Origin: Opeltia flavorubescens
Lineage: Eukaryota; Ascomycota; Lecanoromycetes; Teloschistales; Teloschistaceae
DNA length: 64,000 bases
NCBI GenBank assembly: GCA_000442125.1
Contig: KE546975.1
Location: 682,001 to 746,000 of the forward strand
Direction: 5' to 3'
Positions 15,596-29,871 of the stretch are shown here, one piece after another. The notes under the pieces were generated by a model. The model made no database searches and had not been told where the DNA came from. It saw nothing but the letters and a program-made list of their open reading frames with translations. The position numbers and the translations under genes were made by a program. How positions within the stretch are numbered: position 1 is the first letter of the stretch; every line of letters starts with the position of its first letter.

Positions 15596-17085
15596 TTTTA
15601 TTAATTATAAAATATAATATATTAATATTTAGTTTAAATAAATTTAAAAAGGTAAAAAATTATTTAAAAATATTATTAAAAATATAAATCGCGGAATTAT
15701 AATTTAAATATTTAAAAAATCTATTTTTTATATATTTTTAAATTATAGCTTTTTTTTATATATTTTTTTATTTTAAATAAAAGGACTATAAATAAAATTA
15801 TATAAAAAGTTTAAAAAAATTCGTTTTAAACCTATTTATTTATTAAATTAACTAGAATTTATAAAATTAAGCGAAAATTTTAGGAAAATAAAAAAAATTT
15901 ATAATTTTAATGCTATAATTTAATAAATAATTTATAATAATAGCTAAAAATTATATTTATATAATAAACTATAACTTTAAATTTAAAATAAAAAAAAAAA
16001 TTTTTTAAAAAATTTATAGTTTAATAAAAAATAAAAATTTAAAAAAAAATATAATTATTTAAATATTTTAAAAAATATTCGCTAAAAAATAATATAAAAG
16101 TAAAAAAAAGCTTAATAAATAGTAGTTTAATAAAAAAATAATTATTTATCTTTTTATTGTATTTATAGTTTTTTAAAGAATATATATTTAAAAAAAATTT
16201 CAATTAATTTTATATTTTTTATTATATACTTTTTAAAAATAAATTAAGGTTAAAAATTAAACTTTAAACGATTTTATAAAATAAAAAATAGTTTAATATT
16301 ATTAAAATAAATTTAAAACGTTTTATCGCTATATAATAAATAAAATAATATTTTAAAAAAGGGAGTTATATAATAAAAGTATTATTTATATTCAAAATTT
16401 AATATTTAAAAATAATTTAATATAGTTAAATAATAAAATTTATAAATTTTATCTTTTAAAAAAATTTTAAAAGAATTTTATACTATTTTAAATTATTTTA
16501 TAATAAATAAAAAAAAAATATTAGTATATTTATTTATAAATTTAATTTTTTAAACTTTATAGAATATTATTAAAGAAATTTTTTATATATAAAGTTTATT
16601 ATTTAAAAATATTTTAATAAAGTTAAAATAATTAATTTAATTTATTTAAACTAATTAAAAAAATTAAAAAAATAATTTTAATTTTAATTAAATTATAAAA
16701 TATTTAAATTTGATAATTATATATAAAATCTATATACCTAAAATTTATAATACTAATTTTTATAAATTCTAATATAGTCGTATATTAGCTAGTAAAAAAT
16801 AAAAATATATTATATAAATATATTATTTATTAATAGAATTTAAAGGATTGAATTTAGTTAAAAAAATTTTAATTATAAAACCGGAGGCCTAATAGAGGTA
16901 AAATTCGTAGGAGATAGAATTATACTTAATATAGATAGCGCCTATATTTTATAAAAACCTTATAAATTCTAGATCACTAATTTTTTAATAATTAATTCTA
17001 CTATTATTTAAATAAACGTTTTCTATATTTTATTATACAGCTCTATTAACCCGAGATTTATAGACTGCTAGTTTAACGATTTTAT
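15596..17085 (+). repeat. Long LTR of the second gypsy family (second of two)
   Basis: About 1,490 bp, a head-to-tail copy of 14,113-15,595 matching from end to end. Two LTRs in direct contact with no internal region between them fit loss of an internal region by LTR-LTR exchange at one junction, a solo LTR beside a full element, or a tandem array of elements. No target-site duplication can be read because RIP has changed the flanks. Confidence 0.8.
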
Positions 17086-19614
17086 AATTATTTAAAATAC
17101 TATTTATTATTTCCTATTAAATATTTATTATAATAATATTAATTTTTTATAAGCTAATTCTATAAATAAACTACTATTTCAATTTATATTTAATATTTAT
17201 TAAAAATATAATTTTAAATATAAAAAACTATATAAAATATAAAAATTAATAAAATTAAAAAAAAAATATAATCTTTATTTTCAACGAAAATAATAAAAAA
17301 ATCTTTTTTAAAATTTTTATTTATTAAAATACTATTAATATAAGTAACTAAATTTATATTTTAAATTTTTTAATAATATCTATTCAATTATTTTTTAAAT
17401 AACTATTTTAAACTTTTTAACTAGATTAAAGTATACTATAAATATTATATAAATATTTATAATAAATTCTTTTATTTTTTCTATAATATATAGTTTAATA
17501 AATTCTATAATCAATTTTTTAATTTAGTTTTATTATTTAATAAAAACTCTATACAGTTAAATATATTATTTACGCTAATATATATATTTTAAATTATATA
17601 AATATTAGAATATTAAATAAAATATAATAAACGGTTTTTTAAATAATTATATTATTAAATTTACCGAATTTAATATTTAATCAATAAATTAAACTAGTTT
17701 AATAAACTATATTATAGTAATTAATTAAATATAACGGCTATTTAATAATTTCAAGCAGTTTATATTAGCGTTAAAAAAATATAATATTTTATATTTAATA
17801 TATTTTAAATTTGAATTTTTTATAATTTAAAACTTTATTATAAATTTTTTAAAAAAATTTAAATTTTTTTTTTAATAGTCTATAATAATAATTATAAAAT
17901 ATTAATCAATTTTAATATAATTAATATTATAGAGTTATTCTAACTTTTTTTATTATATAATTTATATATAGAAAATAAATATAATAAATAAGATTTTTTT
18001 TAAAATTATATTATATTCAAAAAATTTTAGAAATCTATATATTTAATATTTAGAAAAAAAAGAAAAAAATTTAATTATAATATATAATCGAGATAAAATT
18101 AGTAAATATTCTTTTATAGTATATTTAAACTATTATTATTTACTATTTAATATAATTATAATAGAATCTTTTAAATTAAATTTTATAATATAAAATATTA
18201 ATAAATATTAACCGAAAATATTTATAAAAAAAATATATAATTAAATAAACTGAATATAAACTAAATAATTTTTAATAATAATATATATCTAGTTTATTTA
18301 AATAGAAAAGTTTATATTATTTCCCGCTATATATACTCTTTATACAATAATATAATAGCGGATAAATTATAAACGGTTTAACCGGTTATTAAAATATAAA
18401 AAATATATATAAATTTTAAAATTATTTAATAGCCTAATTTATATAATAAAAAGTTCAAATTGAAAAAATATATATTTCAATTATAGATAATAGAGTATTC
18501 CTAATAATAATACCAGTATTCTTTTTATTAATACTCGAATATATTTTAAAATATAGAAATAGATTAAAAAATTTAAATAAATAGTATATATTTTGAAAAA
18601 TAAGCGATAATTAGAATTAAAACTAAAATTATTTTTATTATAGCCTCTATTAACGAATTAAAAGCAGTTAATAATTAATTTTAATAATAATAAAAAAAAA
18701 TTATAATAATAAAAGTTTAAAATATATTATAAAAATAGTATAATAAAGAATAATATAATTATAATAAATATAATAAAAAAAGTATATATAATCTAAATAA
18801 ATAAAAAATAAAAAAAATAAAAAAAATAAAAAAAATAAAAAAAATAAAAAAAATAAAAAAAATAAAAATAATAAAAAAAATAAAGAATAAAATAGGTTAA
18901 AAAAATAAAAATAATATAAAAAATAAAAAAAATATAAAAAATAAATACCTTTATTTTTTTTATATATTCTCTAGGTTTTTTTACTCGCTAGTATTTAATT
19001 ATTCTACTAATTTATTATATCTAAAATTAGATAATATTTTTATTTTATTTCAAAATTTTTATATATTATTATATATAATATTTATTCGTTTATTAATTTT
19101 ATTAATTTTAGTATATTATTAATAAAAAATAAATTTATAATTTTTAAATATAATTTTATTCTATTTGATTTTCCTATTAATTTATTTAATAATAGAATCT
19201 ATTATTTATTTACCGCTTTTATTAATTAGCGGTATATAATTTTTAAATATAATTAACTAGTGTTTATTTTTAATACGATTATAAAATTTTTTATTTATAT
19301 TAAACTTTTTTATAGTATTTTTAAAATTAATACTAGCTAAATTAGAAATAATACCGCTTAGATTTATATAGTTAAATACGTTTAATATAATTTAAATCAA
19401 AAATAATTAAATTATTAATATTATTAAATAGATAAATAAAATATATAAAGTAGATAGTATAATATATAAAAGATATTTGCTTAATTTTAATAAATAGAAG
19501 CTAGTAGATTTTTACCGATATAAAAGGATTTTTAAAAGTATTTTACTATTATTTAATATATAATTAATAGTCTATATATAATAATATAAATAGGATTATA
19601 AATTTATTTAATTG
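17086..19614. other. AT-rich DNA, no feature recognised
   Basis: Nearly pure A+T with very few C or G. I see no open frame, no recognisable transposon protein trace and no long repeat apart from the TAAAAAAAA microsatellite near 18.8 kb. A slightly GC-richer stretch is at about 18,320-18,380. Confidence 0.6.
18803..18890. repeat. Microsatellite, 9-bp TAAAAAAAA unit
   Basis: Six to seven successive 9-bp units (T followed by eight A) that are almost perfect, with looser A-rich units after them. Regular runs like this in an otherwise scrambled block suggest expansion after most of the RIP had happened. Confidence 0.9.
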
Positions 19615-19795
19615 CTATTATTTATTAAAATATAGAATATATATAATATACAAAATAGATAATTAAAAAATTAATTGCTAAATTTCTATAAAATCGCTAT
19701 AAAAGTATAGAAATACCAATTATACTAGGCCTAATTAGATAATAATACCGAGGTATATATTTTTAACGATATTTTATAATAGAATCGTATTATAT
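19615..19795 (+). repeat. Left arm of a ~180-bp inverted repeat pair
   Basis: Matches the reverse complement of 33,260-33,437 over about 180 bp, including a shared stretch around ggcctaattagataataata followed by a CCGAGG-type motif. Similarity stops abruptly at about 19,795 and 33,260 on the inner side, and near 19,615 and 33,437 on the outer side. The arms could be terminal repeats of a ~13.8-kb unit or two unrelated insertions of one short element. Confidence 0.75.
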
Positions 19796-21959
19796 AAATT
19801 AAATTCGGGTTAAACTTTTAACAAATTCTAAAATTTATATAAATTAGAATTTTAGCGGGTTGGATCCGATTTATTTAAAAACTTTAATTTAATTTTTACA
19901 ATAGAATATTTTAGTAATTATTCTAGTAATAAAATATATAATTATTTTAAATCTATTATATAATTTTTATATTTTATATATTCTATATTATTTTTATTAA
20001 AACTATATTTTTTAAAAAAAATTTTTTTTTTTAAAAAGATTATATAAAAATTAGATATTAAAATAATTAATAGATAATATATTATTTTAAAAAATTATTT
20101 TATATTTAAATTAAAATATTAAATATAATTTTATAATTTTTTAAAAAATTTTAAAAGCTTTTAATTAAATATATATATTCTTTTTTTATAATTTAATAAA
20201 ATTTTTAAAGGGCACGCTAAAATAATTATTTAAAAAATATTAAAATAATTAATAATTATAAACAATAAATATTATAAAATATAAAAATTAATTAAAAAAT
20301 ATATATAAAAGTTATTATAAATATTTAAAGATAATATTTTTTTTTTCTTTTTAAAATTATATAATAAAGAATTTAGTATTTAATAATTATTTAAATTTTA
20401 TTTTTAATTTTTAATTTAATTAATTTATAAAATATTAATAAAACCTTTTATTTAATTAATTCAAATAATTCTTTTTTTTATTTTTTAAATAATCGTTTTT
20501 TAATAATAAAAAGAAATCTATTAATTAGTTATTCTAATTTATTATTTCTAATAAATTCTATAACTTTTAAAATCGGATTATATTATTTTAATTATTTTTT
20601 ATTGATATTTTAAATCTTTTTATATATAAATAGTAAAATTATTTAAAAAATTTTTAATATAAATTTTTAAAGCTAGTCGATTTAAGATTTTTTTAATATA
20701 TAATTCGAAAATAAATATAATAAAAATACTAATAATAAAAATAATAAAAAAAGATTTAAAAATTATAAATTTTTTTTTTAAATTTTTATATAAATCGTTT
20801 AATATTATTTAATTTATTTTATTTTAATATTCAAGCTTTTATTTAGTAAATAATTAATCTAATATTCTAATATTAAAATATTTATAATATTTTTTATAAT
20901 ATTTAATTTATAGTATTTAAAAAATTATTTTATTAATTATTATAATTTTCTTTTTTTTTATTAATAAATAATAATTAAATATAAATATTAAAATTTAACG
21001 AAATAATTTAAACCTTTAAATAAATTTAAAAAGAAATTATAAAAGAAAAAATAGTAAATAAATAATATTATATTTTATAAATATAATAATAATCTATAAT
21101 ATATAAAAAAATATTAATTTTATCCTTTTTATAAATTTTAAATTTTTTTTTATAATTATTTATTTTAATATTTTTTTTATATAATTATAAAAAGATTTTT
21201 TAGATTTTTAATATATTAAATAACTTTTAAATTTTTTTTTAAAATTAAATAGATTATAATTTAATATAATAAATTTACGTTTATTAATAAATAAAATTTT
21301 AGCTATTTTTATATAAAAAAAAATATAAAATTTTTTTAATATAATAAAATTCTATTTTTTAGACTATTTTTTATTTAAAAAAAAATTAAAATATATTTAT
21401 AAAAATAGTTATAAAAAATCAATAATATAGATTTATTCTTGAGAATATACTATAATATTTAATAAAAAGTTTAATATAGTATAAATATTATATAAATTGA
21501 TTTTTATATATTTAATAAACGGATAAAAAAGAAATATAATTAAAAAATATATTATTATATTTAAATATAAAAAGAAATAATAAAATTATAAATTTTTTTA
21601 AATAATTTTTTAAATAATTTTCTAAAATTTATAAAAAAATAAAATAAATTTAATATAAATATTATTATAATAACTATTATATAATATATTAATATATTTT
21701 TTTTAAAATTTAGTTTATTAAATAGAAGATTTTTTAAAAAAATATAAAATATAATAATTTGAATATTTAATTTTTATATAAAATTATTTTAATAGATTAA
21801 AATTTTACTATAATAAAAAATATTAAAAATTTTTAAATATTTTAGTATTTTAATTAAATATTTAAAATATTTAGTCTATTAATTTTTTTAAAATTATCTA
21901 TTTAAATTTTTAAATAATATTAAAAAATAATTATTTAATAATTTATTTTAATATATAAA

Positions 21960-23400
21960 AGTTTTAATTATATTTAATTATTAATTAATAAAAAATTGTT
22001 ATTTATATATATTAATTATTATATTTTTTATTAATAAAATCTAGAATTAATAGAAAGTTTTTATTAATTTTAAATATATTTTAAAATAATATATTAATTT
22101 ATATTTTATAAAAATAGTTAAAGGAATTTTTTAAAAATATAAATTTAAAAAAAAATATTAGTTATTACTATAGATAATACTAGTAAAAATAGAATAATAA
22201 TTAAAAATATTTTAAAAAACTTTTAAAATATTATATAATATATTAATATTTTTAAATAAAGTTATAATCTTTTAAAAAATAATAATAATTTTAGTTTAAA
22301 ACTAGTATATATATTATATTTAATATTTATATTATAGCTAGTTTTAAATATACTATTAAATAATATTTATATAAATTTTATAAATAATAAATTATAAAAA
22401 TATTAACTAGATAAAAATAATAAAAATATAGTTTAGTAAATTTAGAAAAAATTACCGATTATATTAATAAAAATATATAAAATTTTTATTTAATAATATA
22501 ATACTTATTATAATAATCCGATTTTTTAATAAATAATATTTACTAATAATAAAAATATATTTAAAACATATAAATTAAATATTTATATTAAAGAAAACTG
22601 GAATTATATAAATATAATTAATAATATCTAATTTTAAAAAATTTATTTTAAATAAAATATTTTTTTTATTAAAAAACTATTAAATAAAAAATAAAAATTT
22701 TTTTAAATTTAATATTTATTAAAAATTTTTTAGAAATATTATAAATTAATAAAATTTAATATATTATATATTTATTTATATATATAATCTATAAAAAAAA
22801 CTAGATTTTTGAATAATTAAATAAAAAAAATAGAATATTTTTATTTAAATAATAATAAATAAAACTAGATTTAATATTTTATTTAAATATTAAAACTTTT
22901 TTATATTTTTATAAAAGTATTAAATATAATTCGAGTTTTTATAATCTATTTTTTTTTAAATATATAATTAATTTTTAATTATTTTAGTACTATTAAAAAT
23001 CGATAAAAAAAAATAATTTAAAAGAAAATAATAGTAAATATAATTAATATAGTTTATAAAAAGCTTTAAATTTATTATAATTAAATTTTTACCGGTTTCG
23101 GGTAATTATTTAAAAAAGTAATATTATTTTATTTATTTTTAGCTATTATATAATTTGTAAATTAGAATAATAATAAAATAGATATTTTTTAAATTAAAAT
23201 CTATAAGTAGATTTTAAAAAATATTTACTATTAGTATATTAGTTATAAATATAAAAAATTTAATATAATTAGACAATTAAATAAATAAATTATAATATAT
23301 TTAAATATAATAATATTAGATAATTTATTTAATAATATTAATTGAAATTCTATTATAATTAAAATAATAAATAAATTTAATAAATATTATAAAAAATATA
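21960..23400 (+). pseudogene. hAT-family transposase relic
   Basis: Reading the + strand and passing over TAA/TAG codons, the trace shows hAT features in the expected order. A segment like the one before the catalytic core (NLELIESFY) is near 22,050. At 22,164-22,190 is ITIDNTSKN, which fits the conserved DNAxNN motif. A diverged counterpart of the RCxxHxxNL motif is near 22,300-22,335, and an ENWNY segment near 22,590-22,606 fits the TRWNS motif at the right spacing (about 95 residues). hAT transposases are cut-and-paste enzymes with an RNase H-like fold. The BED zinc finger and C-terminal dimerisation region were not located with confidence. Stop codons are frequent, mostly where CAA, CAG or TGG codons would be expected, so this is a dead copy. 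The call rests on pattern matching by eye. Confidence 0.55.
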
Positions 23401-26172
23401 TATAAATATTATAGTAATTATTATAGTAGTTTTTTTATTAATATAGTTTTATAAATCTTTTTTTATTTAATAAAAATCTAAATAAATTTAAAAAGCCCGT
23501 TTTATAATAATAAATAGAATTAGAATCTCGGTTTTTTATTCTAGTATAAATAGTATAAAATATATCTAATATAATATTAACTAGTATTAAAAGAAAAAAT
23601 TTATTTTTAATTATTAATTAAATATATAATAGTTATAATATATATTATCTATTAATAATTTATATATAAATTATTATTATTAATATTATTTATAAAAAAA
23701 TATTTATAATAAATATATTATACTATAAGATTTTATTATAAATAAACTTTTAAATAAAAAAGAAATTTAAAATAAAAATCTAATCGAAATATAATATTAA
23801 TAAAAAAACCGGTAGATAATATAAATAATAAAAATAATAATAAATCTTTTATAATTTATTATAATAAAAAAAACTAATTAAATTTTTTTTTTATTTTAAT
23901 TGAATATATTTAAAACTCTATTATATTTTTAAAAAAACAATTATTTTTTATATAAAAATCTATTTTAAACGGTATTACTATTTTTAATTAATTTTAATAT
24001 TTAAAAAAATAAAAAAAAACTATAAATATATAAAATATTTTTTTATATTATAAAAATTTATATAAATAAAAGAATAAATTATAATAATTACTATAATAAT
24101 TAAATTTTAAATTTTATAATAAATTAATAAAAAAATAAGCTAGTATTAAATTTGGAAATTCTAATTTTTTATTAGAATTTATAAAAGATAAATTTTTTCT
24201 AATAAAAATTAGTTTAATATAATAAAAAATAATTTTAATTTTTAAATTTATTTATAAATATTATAATATTTTTAAATAAAAAGTACTATCCGATTAAAAT
24301 AAATTTAATAAAAAAATCTCCTTTTTTATTAAACCCGACTCTATTATTTTAGTATTTTTTTATTTTTTTAGACTTCTATCCTTTAAAGGCTATAAAATTC
24401 TAAAAAAATAAAATAAAATAATAAAAATAGCGGTTATATTAAATAATAAAAAAAATATTGAAAAAAAAATCTTTAATAATAGTTTTTAGCTAGTATAAAT
24501 AGAATATATATTATTAAATTAAAAAAAAAGCGAATAGAAAAAATAATAATATAATTAATATAAATAATAAAAATAATAAAAATAATAAATATAAAAACTA
24601 TAAAAAATAAATAAAATTTTAAAAAGAATTTAAATTTTATTTTTTTTATAAATATTTTTATTTTTATAATATTAGATTTATAAATTATATTTTTTATATA
24701 AATATTCTATTTTATAATATTAAATACTTTAAACTTAATATAATAGTATTTTAAAAATTAAAAAAACTTAATTAAAATAATAAAATTTTAATTTTATAAT
24801 AATATTTATAATATTTTTAAATTAATTTAATATATTTTATATATTTATACGGTTTTATATTATATAAAAATAAACGGTAATCTTTATTTATCAAATAATT
24901 TGTCGCTAAATATATTTTATTATCTAAACTAGTTTATATTTATAATATAATAAATTTTTTTATATTATTAACTATTAGATTTATAATAAATTAGATATTA
25001 TAGAAATAAATTTTTTTAATTTCCTATTATTATATAAAATCTGGTAATTTATATAAATTTTTTTTATAGATTTTTTTTAAAGTAATTTATAGTGTACTAC
25101 TATATTTTAAAAAATAATTTTTTTAATAAACGAAAAATATTTATAAAATAAATAAAAAATTATATTAATATATCTATTTTAAAATTATTAATAAAATATT
25201 TATTATAATAATTACTATAAATATATTTTAAAAATAATTAATATTTTTAAATTTTTTTTTAAATAGAAATAAAAATTAAAATAATAGTTTTTAAATTATA
25301 TTAATTAATAAATATATTTTTTAATATATCTATTTTAAATAATATAAAATCTTTTTAAATTAAAATTTAAAAGAAATAAAATAAAATTATTTTTTATATA
25401 TTAATCTTCCTTTTATAATTTTTAGTTAGTTTTTTTAAATATATATTCGCGTTTATTTTTATAATTAATAAAAGATAATAATATTATAATTAAAAAATTA
25501 AAAAATTTAAATTAATATAAAAATTATTATATCTATTTTTAAAATTTATTAATATTATTTTTATTATTTAAAATATTTTAAAAATTTAAATTTCTATTAT
25601 TTTTTATTTATATATTTTTAAAATTATAATTAACTTTAATTTAAACGATATATACTATTATATATTTTTTTAAAAAAATTCTAGAATATTATTTTAATAT
25701 TTATATTACTATAAGAATTATTATAATATATTATTATTCGATTTATTATTATACCGCTACTATTATTTTTATTTTTTAATTTTTAAATAATATATTTTAA
25801 TATTTTTTAATTCTTTTTATAGTATTTTTAATTTTAAAAATTATTTATTAATTTTTTTTTTAATTTTTTTTTAGAGTAAAGTTTTTTAAATATTTTTTTA
25901 TTTTTTTAATATATAAATTTTAATTTAATTTTTTTTTTAATTTATACTTAAATTAAAAATATATTAGTTTTTTTAATTAACTATAATTAAAAATTATAAA
26001 ATCTAATAATAATAAATTATAAATTAAAATAATTATTATAATAATTTATAATTTAAAATAAATAAAAATAAAAATAAATAAAAATAAATAAATTTTATAT
26101 ACTTTATAATAAAATATTTATAATAACTATAAATTAAAGTAATTAATATTATAATTATTAGTCTAGAATAGT

Positions 26173-26199
26173 AAAAAAAAAAAAAAAAAAAAAAAAAAA
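26173..26199 (+). repeat. 27-base A homopolymer
   Basis: Uninterrupted run of 27 A residues. It may be a remnant poly(A) tail of a retroposed sequence or simple slippage; nothing on its left side identifies a retroposon. Confidence 0.85.
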
Positions 26200-28374
26200 T
26201 AAATATATTTTATATATTTTATAATAAAAAGAATTATTATAATAGTTTTTAATATATAATACTTTTAATATAAAAAAAATAAAAAAAATAGTCGATTATT
26301 TATATTTAGTATTAAAATTTTTATATTATTTATAAATTATAAAAATAAATATAATAGTCTATTTAATATAATATATTAAAAAAAAATTTAATTTTATATA
26401 CTTTTTATTAAAGGCTTTATATTAATATTTATTAAATTAAAATATAGTTTTTTTTTATAATTATAAAATTTTCTATAAAATTAATATTAATATTATTAGA
26501 TTTAATTAAAATTATAAAAGTTTAATTATATAATAATATATTAATACTTTTTTTTTTATCTTTTAAACTTTTTAATAATAAAAGTATTTGTATTATAATT
26601 TTTTTTTGAATTTATATTATTATTATAATTATTTTTACATCTAATTTATATTAAAAATTAATAAAATTTAAATTTTATAAGCTAATATATATAAAAAAAA
26701 AGATTAATAATTATAAAAAATATAAAATTATATAAAATATATAAAATTTTATAATCTATTAGTACCGGATATACCCGCTAATACTGAATTTTCGTTTTTT
26801 TTACTATTTAAATATTTTAATAAAATAAACTATTATAATAATTATTATATTAATTTAATTTCTAATATATAATAAATTTATACTATTTTAGTTAATATAA
26901 AAAAAGAATTATATTAATCCGATAAAAATTATAAAAATTATAATAAAATAATTAAATTAATAATAATATATTAATAAATTTTTATTATTTTTATAGATTT
27001 AAAAAAGAGATTTTTTATTAAAAATTTTTTTTCTTTAATTAATACCTTTTATCTATTTAAATTTTTAATTTTTAATTACTAAAGTGTCTAATTATTATAG
27101 AATTAATAGTTTTCTATAATATTTATTATAGTAGTAAAGGTTAATATATTCTAATATATAATATTAGCTATCTATAAAAATTAACTAGATTTATATTTTA
27201 TATTTTCTTTTTTAAAGTAAAATTTTAATTTTTAGTTTATATTATAATACTAATATTCGTATTATAAAAATTTTTAAAAGAAATGCGTTTAATAAAAATA
27301 ATTATTAAAAAAATTATAAATAAAACGCTATATAAATAACCCGTTAATTATTTAAAATTTTTATAAAAATATATTTATAAGTATAAATCTAGTTATAAAT
27401 TATAATAATTATTATAATAATTAAATTTTAATTTAATATTAATCTAGTTAAAGTATTTTAAAAAATTAAAAAATATTAAAAAACTATTAAACCTTTAATT
27501 TCTTTTATACTATTTTTTTTTTAGTTCGCGAAATTATTTAAAATATAATTTCTATTATTATTATATAAATTAAAGCTAATTTATTTAAAAGTTTAAATTA
27601 TTTTCGCTTTAAAAGGGACGCTTTATATATTTATTAGAAATATCTTTTATTATATTAGTATTATAGTTTAAATTAAATTATTTCTATTTTTATATATTTA
27701 TTTTTATAATAAATTTTATAGTATTAAATATAGCGATTATCTATATAAAATATATTATTATTTTACTAAAAAATAAATAGCTTATTATATATTTTATAGT
27801 TTTTAAATATAAATAAATATAGTAAAATTATTATTATTATATTAATATTTTGAAATAATACTATTGATATTTTTTATTAGTATAAATATAAAATTTTCCT
27901 TTTTTTTTATTTAAATTAAAAGTAATATTATATATACGCGAATAATATAAAATATTAGAATAGAAATAATATAAAATACTAAAATAGAAATAAAAAAAAA
28001 TATAGAAATAAAAAAAAAATTGCGGGTTTAATATATTACTACTATTAAAATAATTAAATTTACTAATTATAAAATAATAAATAATAATAAAAAAAAATTT
28101 AAATAATAATAGTAATAAAAATATAATATAAAATAGAGAAAATAATAATTAAAATATATTAATAAATAGAAGATAAAATAGTAATAAAATTACAATAAAA
28201 AATAAAGAATAAAATAATAATAAAACTATAATAAAAAATAAAAAAATTAAAAATTAGTAATTTAATAAATAATTATTACAATATCTACTATTAAAAGAAA
28301 TTATAATAGAAATATAATAATAATTACTATAAGAGTTTTATAAATAAATTAGCGTAATAAAATTTTAGGTTAAT

Positions 28375-28490
28375 TTATTAAAATTCCAACCTAACCTATA
28401 AAAACTCTACTCTAACCTATAGAAAATCTAACCCGTATAGATTGGGGTTAACCAGGCCAAAACCCGGTTTAATTTAATCTACTTCGATAA
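28375..28490 (-). repeat. Inverted repeat arm, partly spared from RIP
   Basis: About 110 bp containing several CCTAACC and AACCC-like steps and more C than its surroundings. Its reverse complement matches 29,193-29,300 across most of its length, with differences mostly C/T or G/A. It may be the right end of the candidate hAT-type element at 19,800-28,490. Confidence 0.6.
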
Positions 28491-29192
28491 AAAATTTTAA
28501 ATAATAGTTATAGATTTTAAAAGATCTTATATAATAGTAATATAAATATTATATAAATTTTATTTATAATAAAAAAATATAATATTTTAATAAAAAAATT
28601 TTATAAAACCAAAAATAATAAATATATATTAAAAAAAAAATTGGAAAATATAAAAATTTAATATAATTAATAAAAGTTTTTATAAAAAAAATATTAAATT
28701 TTTCGAATCGAATTCGTTATAAATTTCAAGTTTAAATTTTTTTAAACGCTAATAGCTAATTTATAAAAATTAGATAATAGTAAAAACTAGTAGATTTTAA
28801 ATTAAAATACTTAAATTTAATTTAAAGATTATTAATAAAATAAATATTTTAATTTATTTATTATATTTATAGTTAATATCTAAATATTATATTATTTTCG
28901 CTGATTCTTATAAAGAATAATATTAAATATTATAAAAATTTTTTATAATAATTATACAAAATATTTATAAAATTTAAATAATAATAATAGAATAATAATA
29001 ACTAATTATTTAATAAATTTTCAAAAGTAATTTTATATATATTATTTTATTTTTTTTAAAAATTAATTATTTTAAAATTCGAAATTAAATAAATAAAAAA
29101 TAAAATTATTTAAATAATATTAAATATAAAAAAATTTTATTTTTTTTAAATCTATTAATTAAAAGTTGAATTAATAATTACTTATCGAAATA
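28491..29192. other. AT-rich spacer between inverted arms
   Basis: About 700 bp of A+T-rich sequence with no open frame and no recognised motif, lying between two inverted arms whose outer ends face each other. It could be the host sequence between two insertions of one family. Confidence 0.5.
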
Positions 29193-29300
29193 CATTAAAT
29201 TAGGCCAGGTTTTTATCTAGTTAAACTCAATTTAAATAGATTAATTATACGTTAAATTCTATTAAAAATTATATAAATTAGATTAAAAGTTTTATAGATA
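29193..29300 (+). repeat. Inverted repeat arm
   Basis: Matches the reverse complement of 28,375-28,490 and more weakly the + strand at 19,800-19,870. Read this way it would be the left end of a second copy of the same element, whose right end I could not find. Confidence 0.6.
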
Positions 29301-29871
29301 AATTTAAAATTTTATTATTTTTTTAAATTAAAACTTTTATAATAATTATTATAATTATACTAATATTAATAACTAGTAATATTATTATTTCTTGAGTAGA
29401 TTTTTATAATACTTTCTAATATTAATATTATTAATATTTTTATTATTCTAGCTTTTATTTATATTATTTCCGTTATTATTTTTAAATATTTTTTTTTAAT
29501 ATTTCTATTATTATTTTAAATATTTTTATTTTTATTTTTAATTTTTTTACTATTATAATAATATAATACAAATAGTTAATAATTTAATATAAAATTATAT
29601 ATTTTAAGTAAATTATATAATATATAATATATATATATATATATTAATTTTGAATAATTTATCAATATATTATATATTTTATATATATAAAAAGCTAATT
29701 ATAATAGGTTTAGACTATTATATATAATATATATAATATATAAATAAAAGTATAATAAATATTTTCTAGAAAAAAAACCAATATTTTTTTTAATATTTTT
29801 TCTATAATATATAATATTATATATTCTATTAGATATTTTTTATATATCGATTATATACTATATTAAACTAG
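29301..29871. other. AT-rich DNA, no feature recognised
   Basis: Composed of A/T runs including a TA-dinucleotide tract near 29,628-29,645. No coding trace or repeat was recognised. Confidence 0.5.

Larger units (their letters stand above)
19800..28490 (+). mobile_element. Candidate decayed hAT-type DNA transposon with possible inverted ends
   Basis: A hAT transposase trace lies inside this stretch. Its two edges carry related sequences in opposite orientation: about 19,800-19,870 on the + strand and 28,375-28,490 on the - strand, both with an aaattaaa-(n)-CGGGTT-like start. The match is weaker than that of the flanking inverted repeats and RIP has blurred it. At 8.7 kb this would be long for a fungal hAT element (usually about 3-5 kb), so a nested insertion or a mistaken boundary is quite possible. 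The interior is extremely AT-rich and holds a 27-base A run at 26,173-26,199. Confidence 0.4.
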
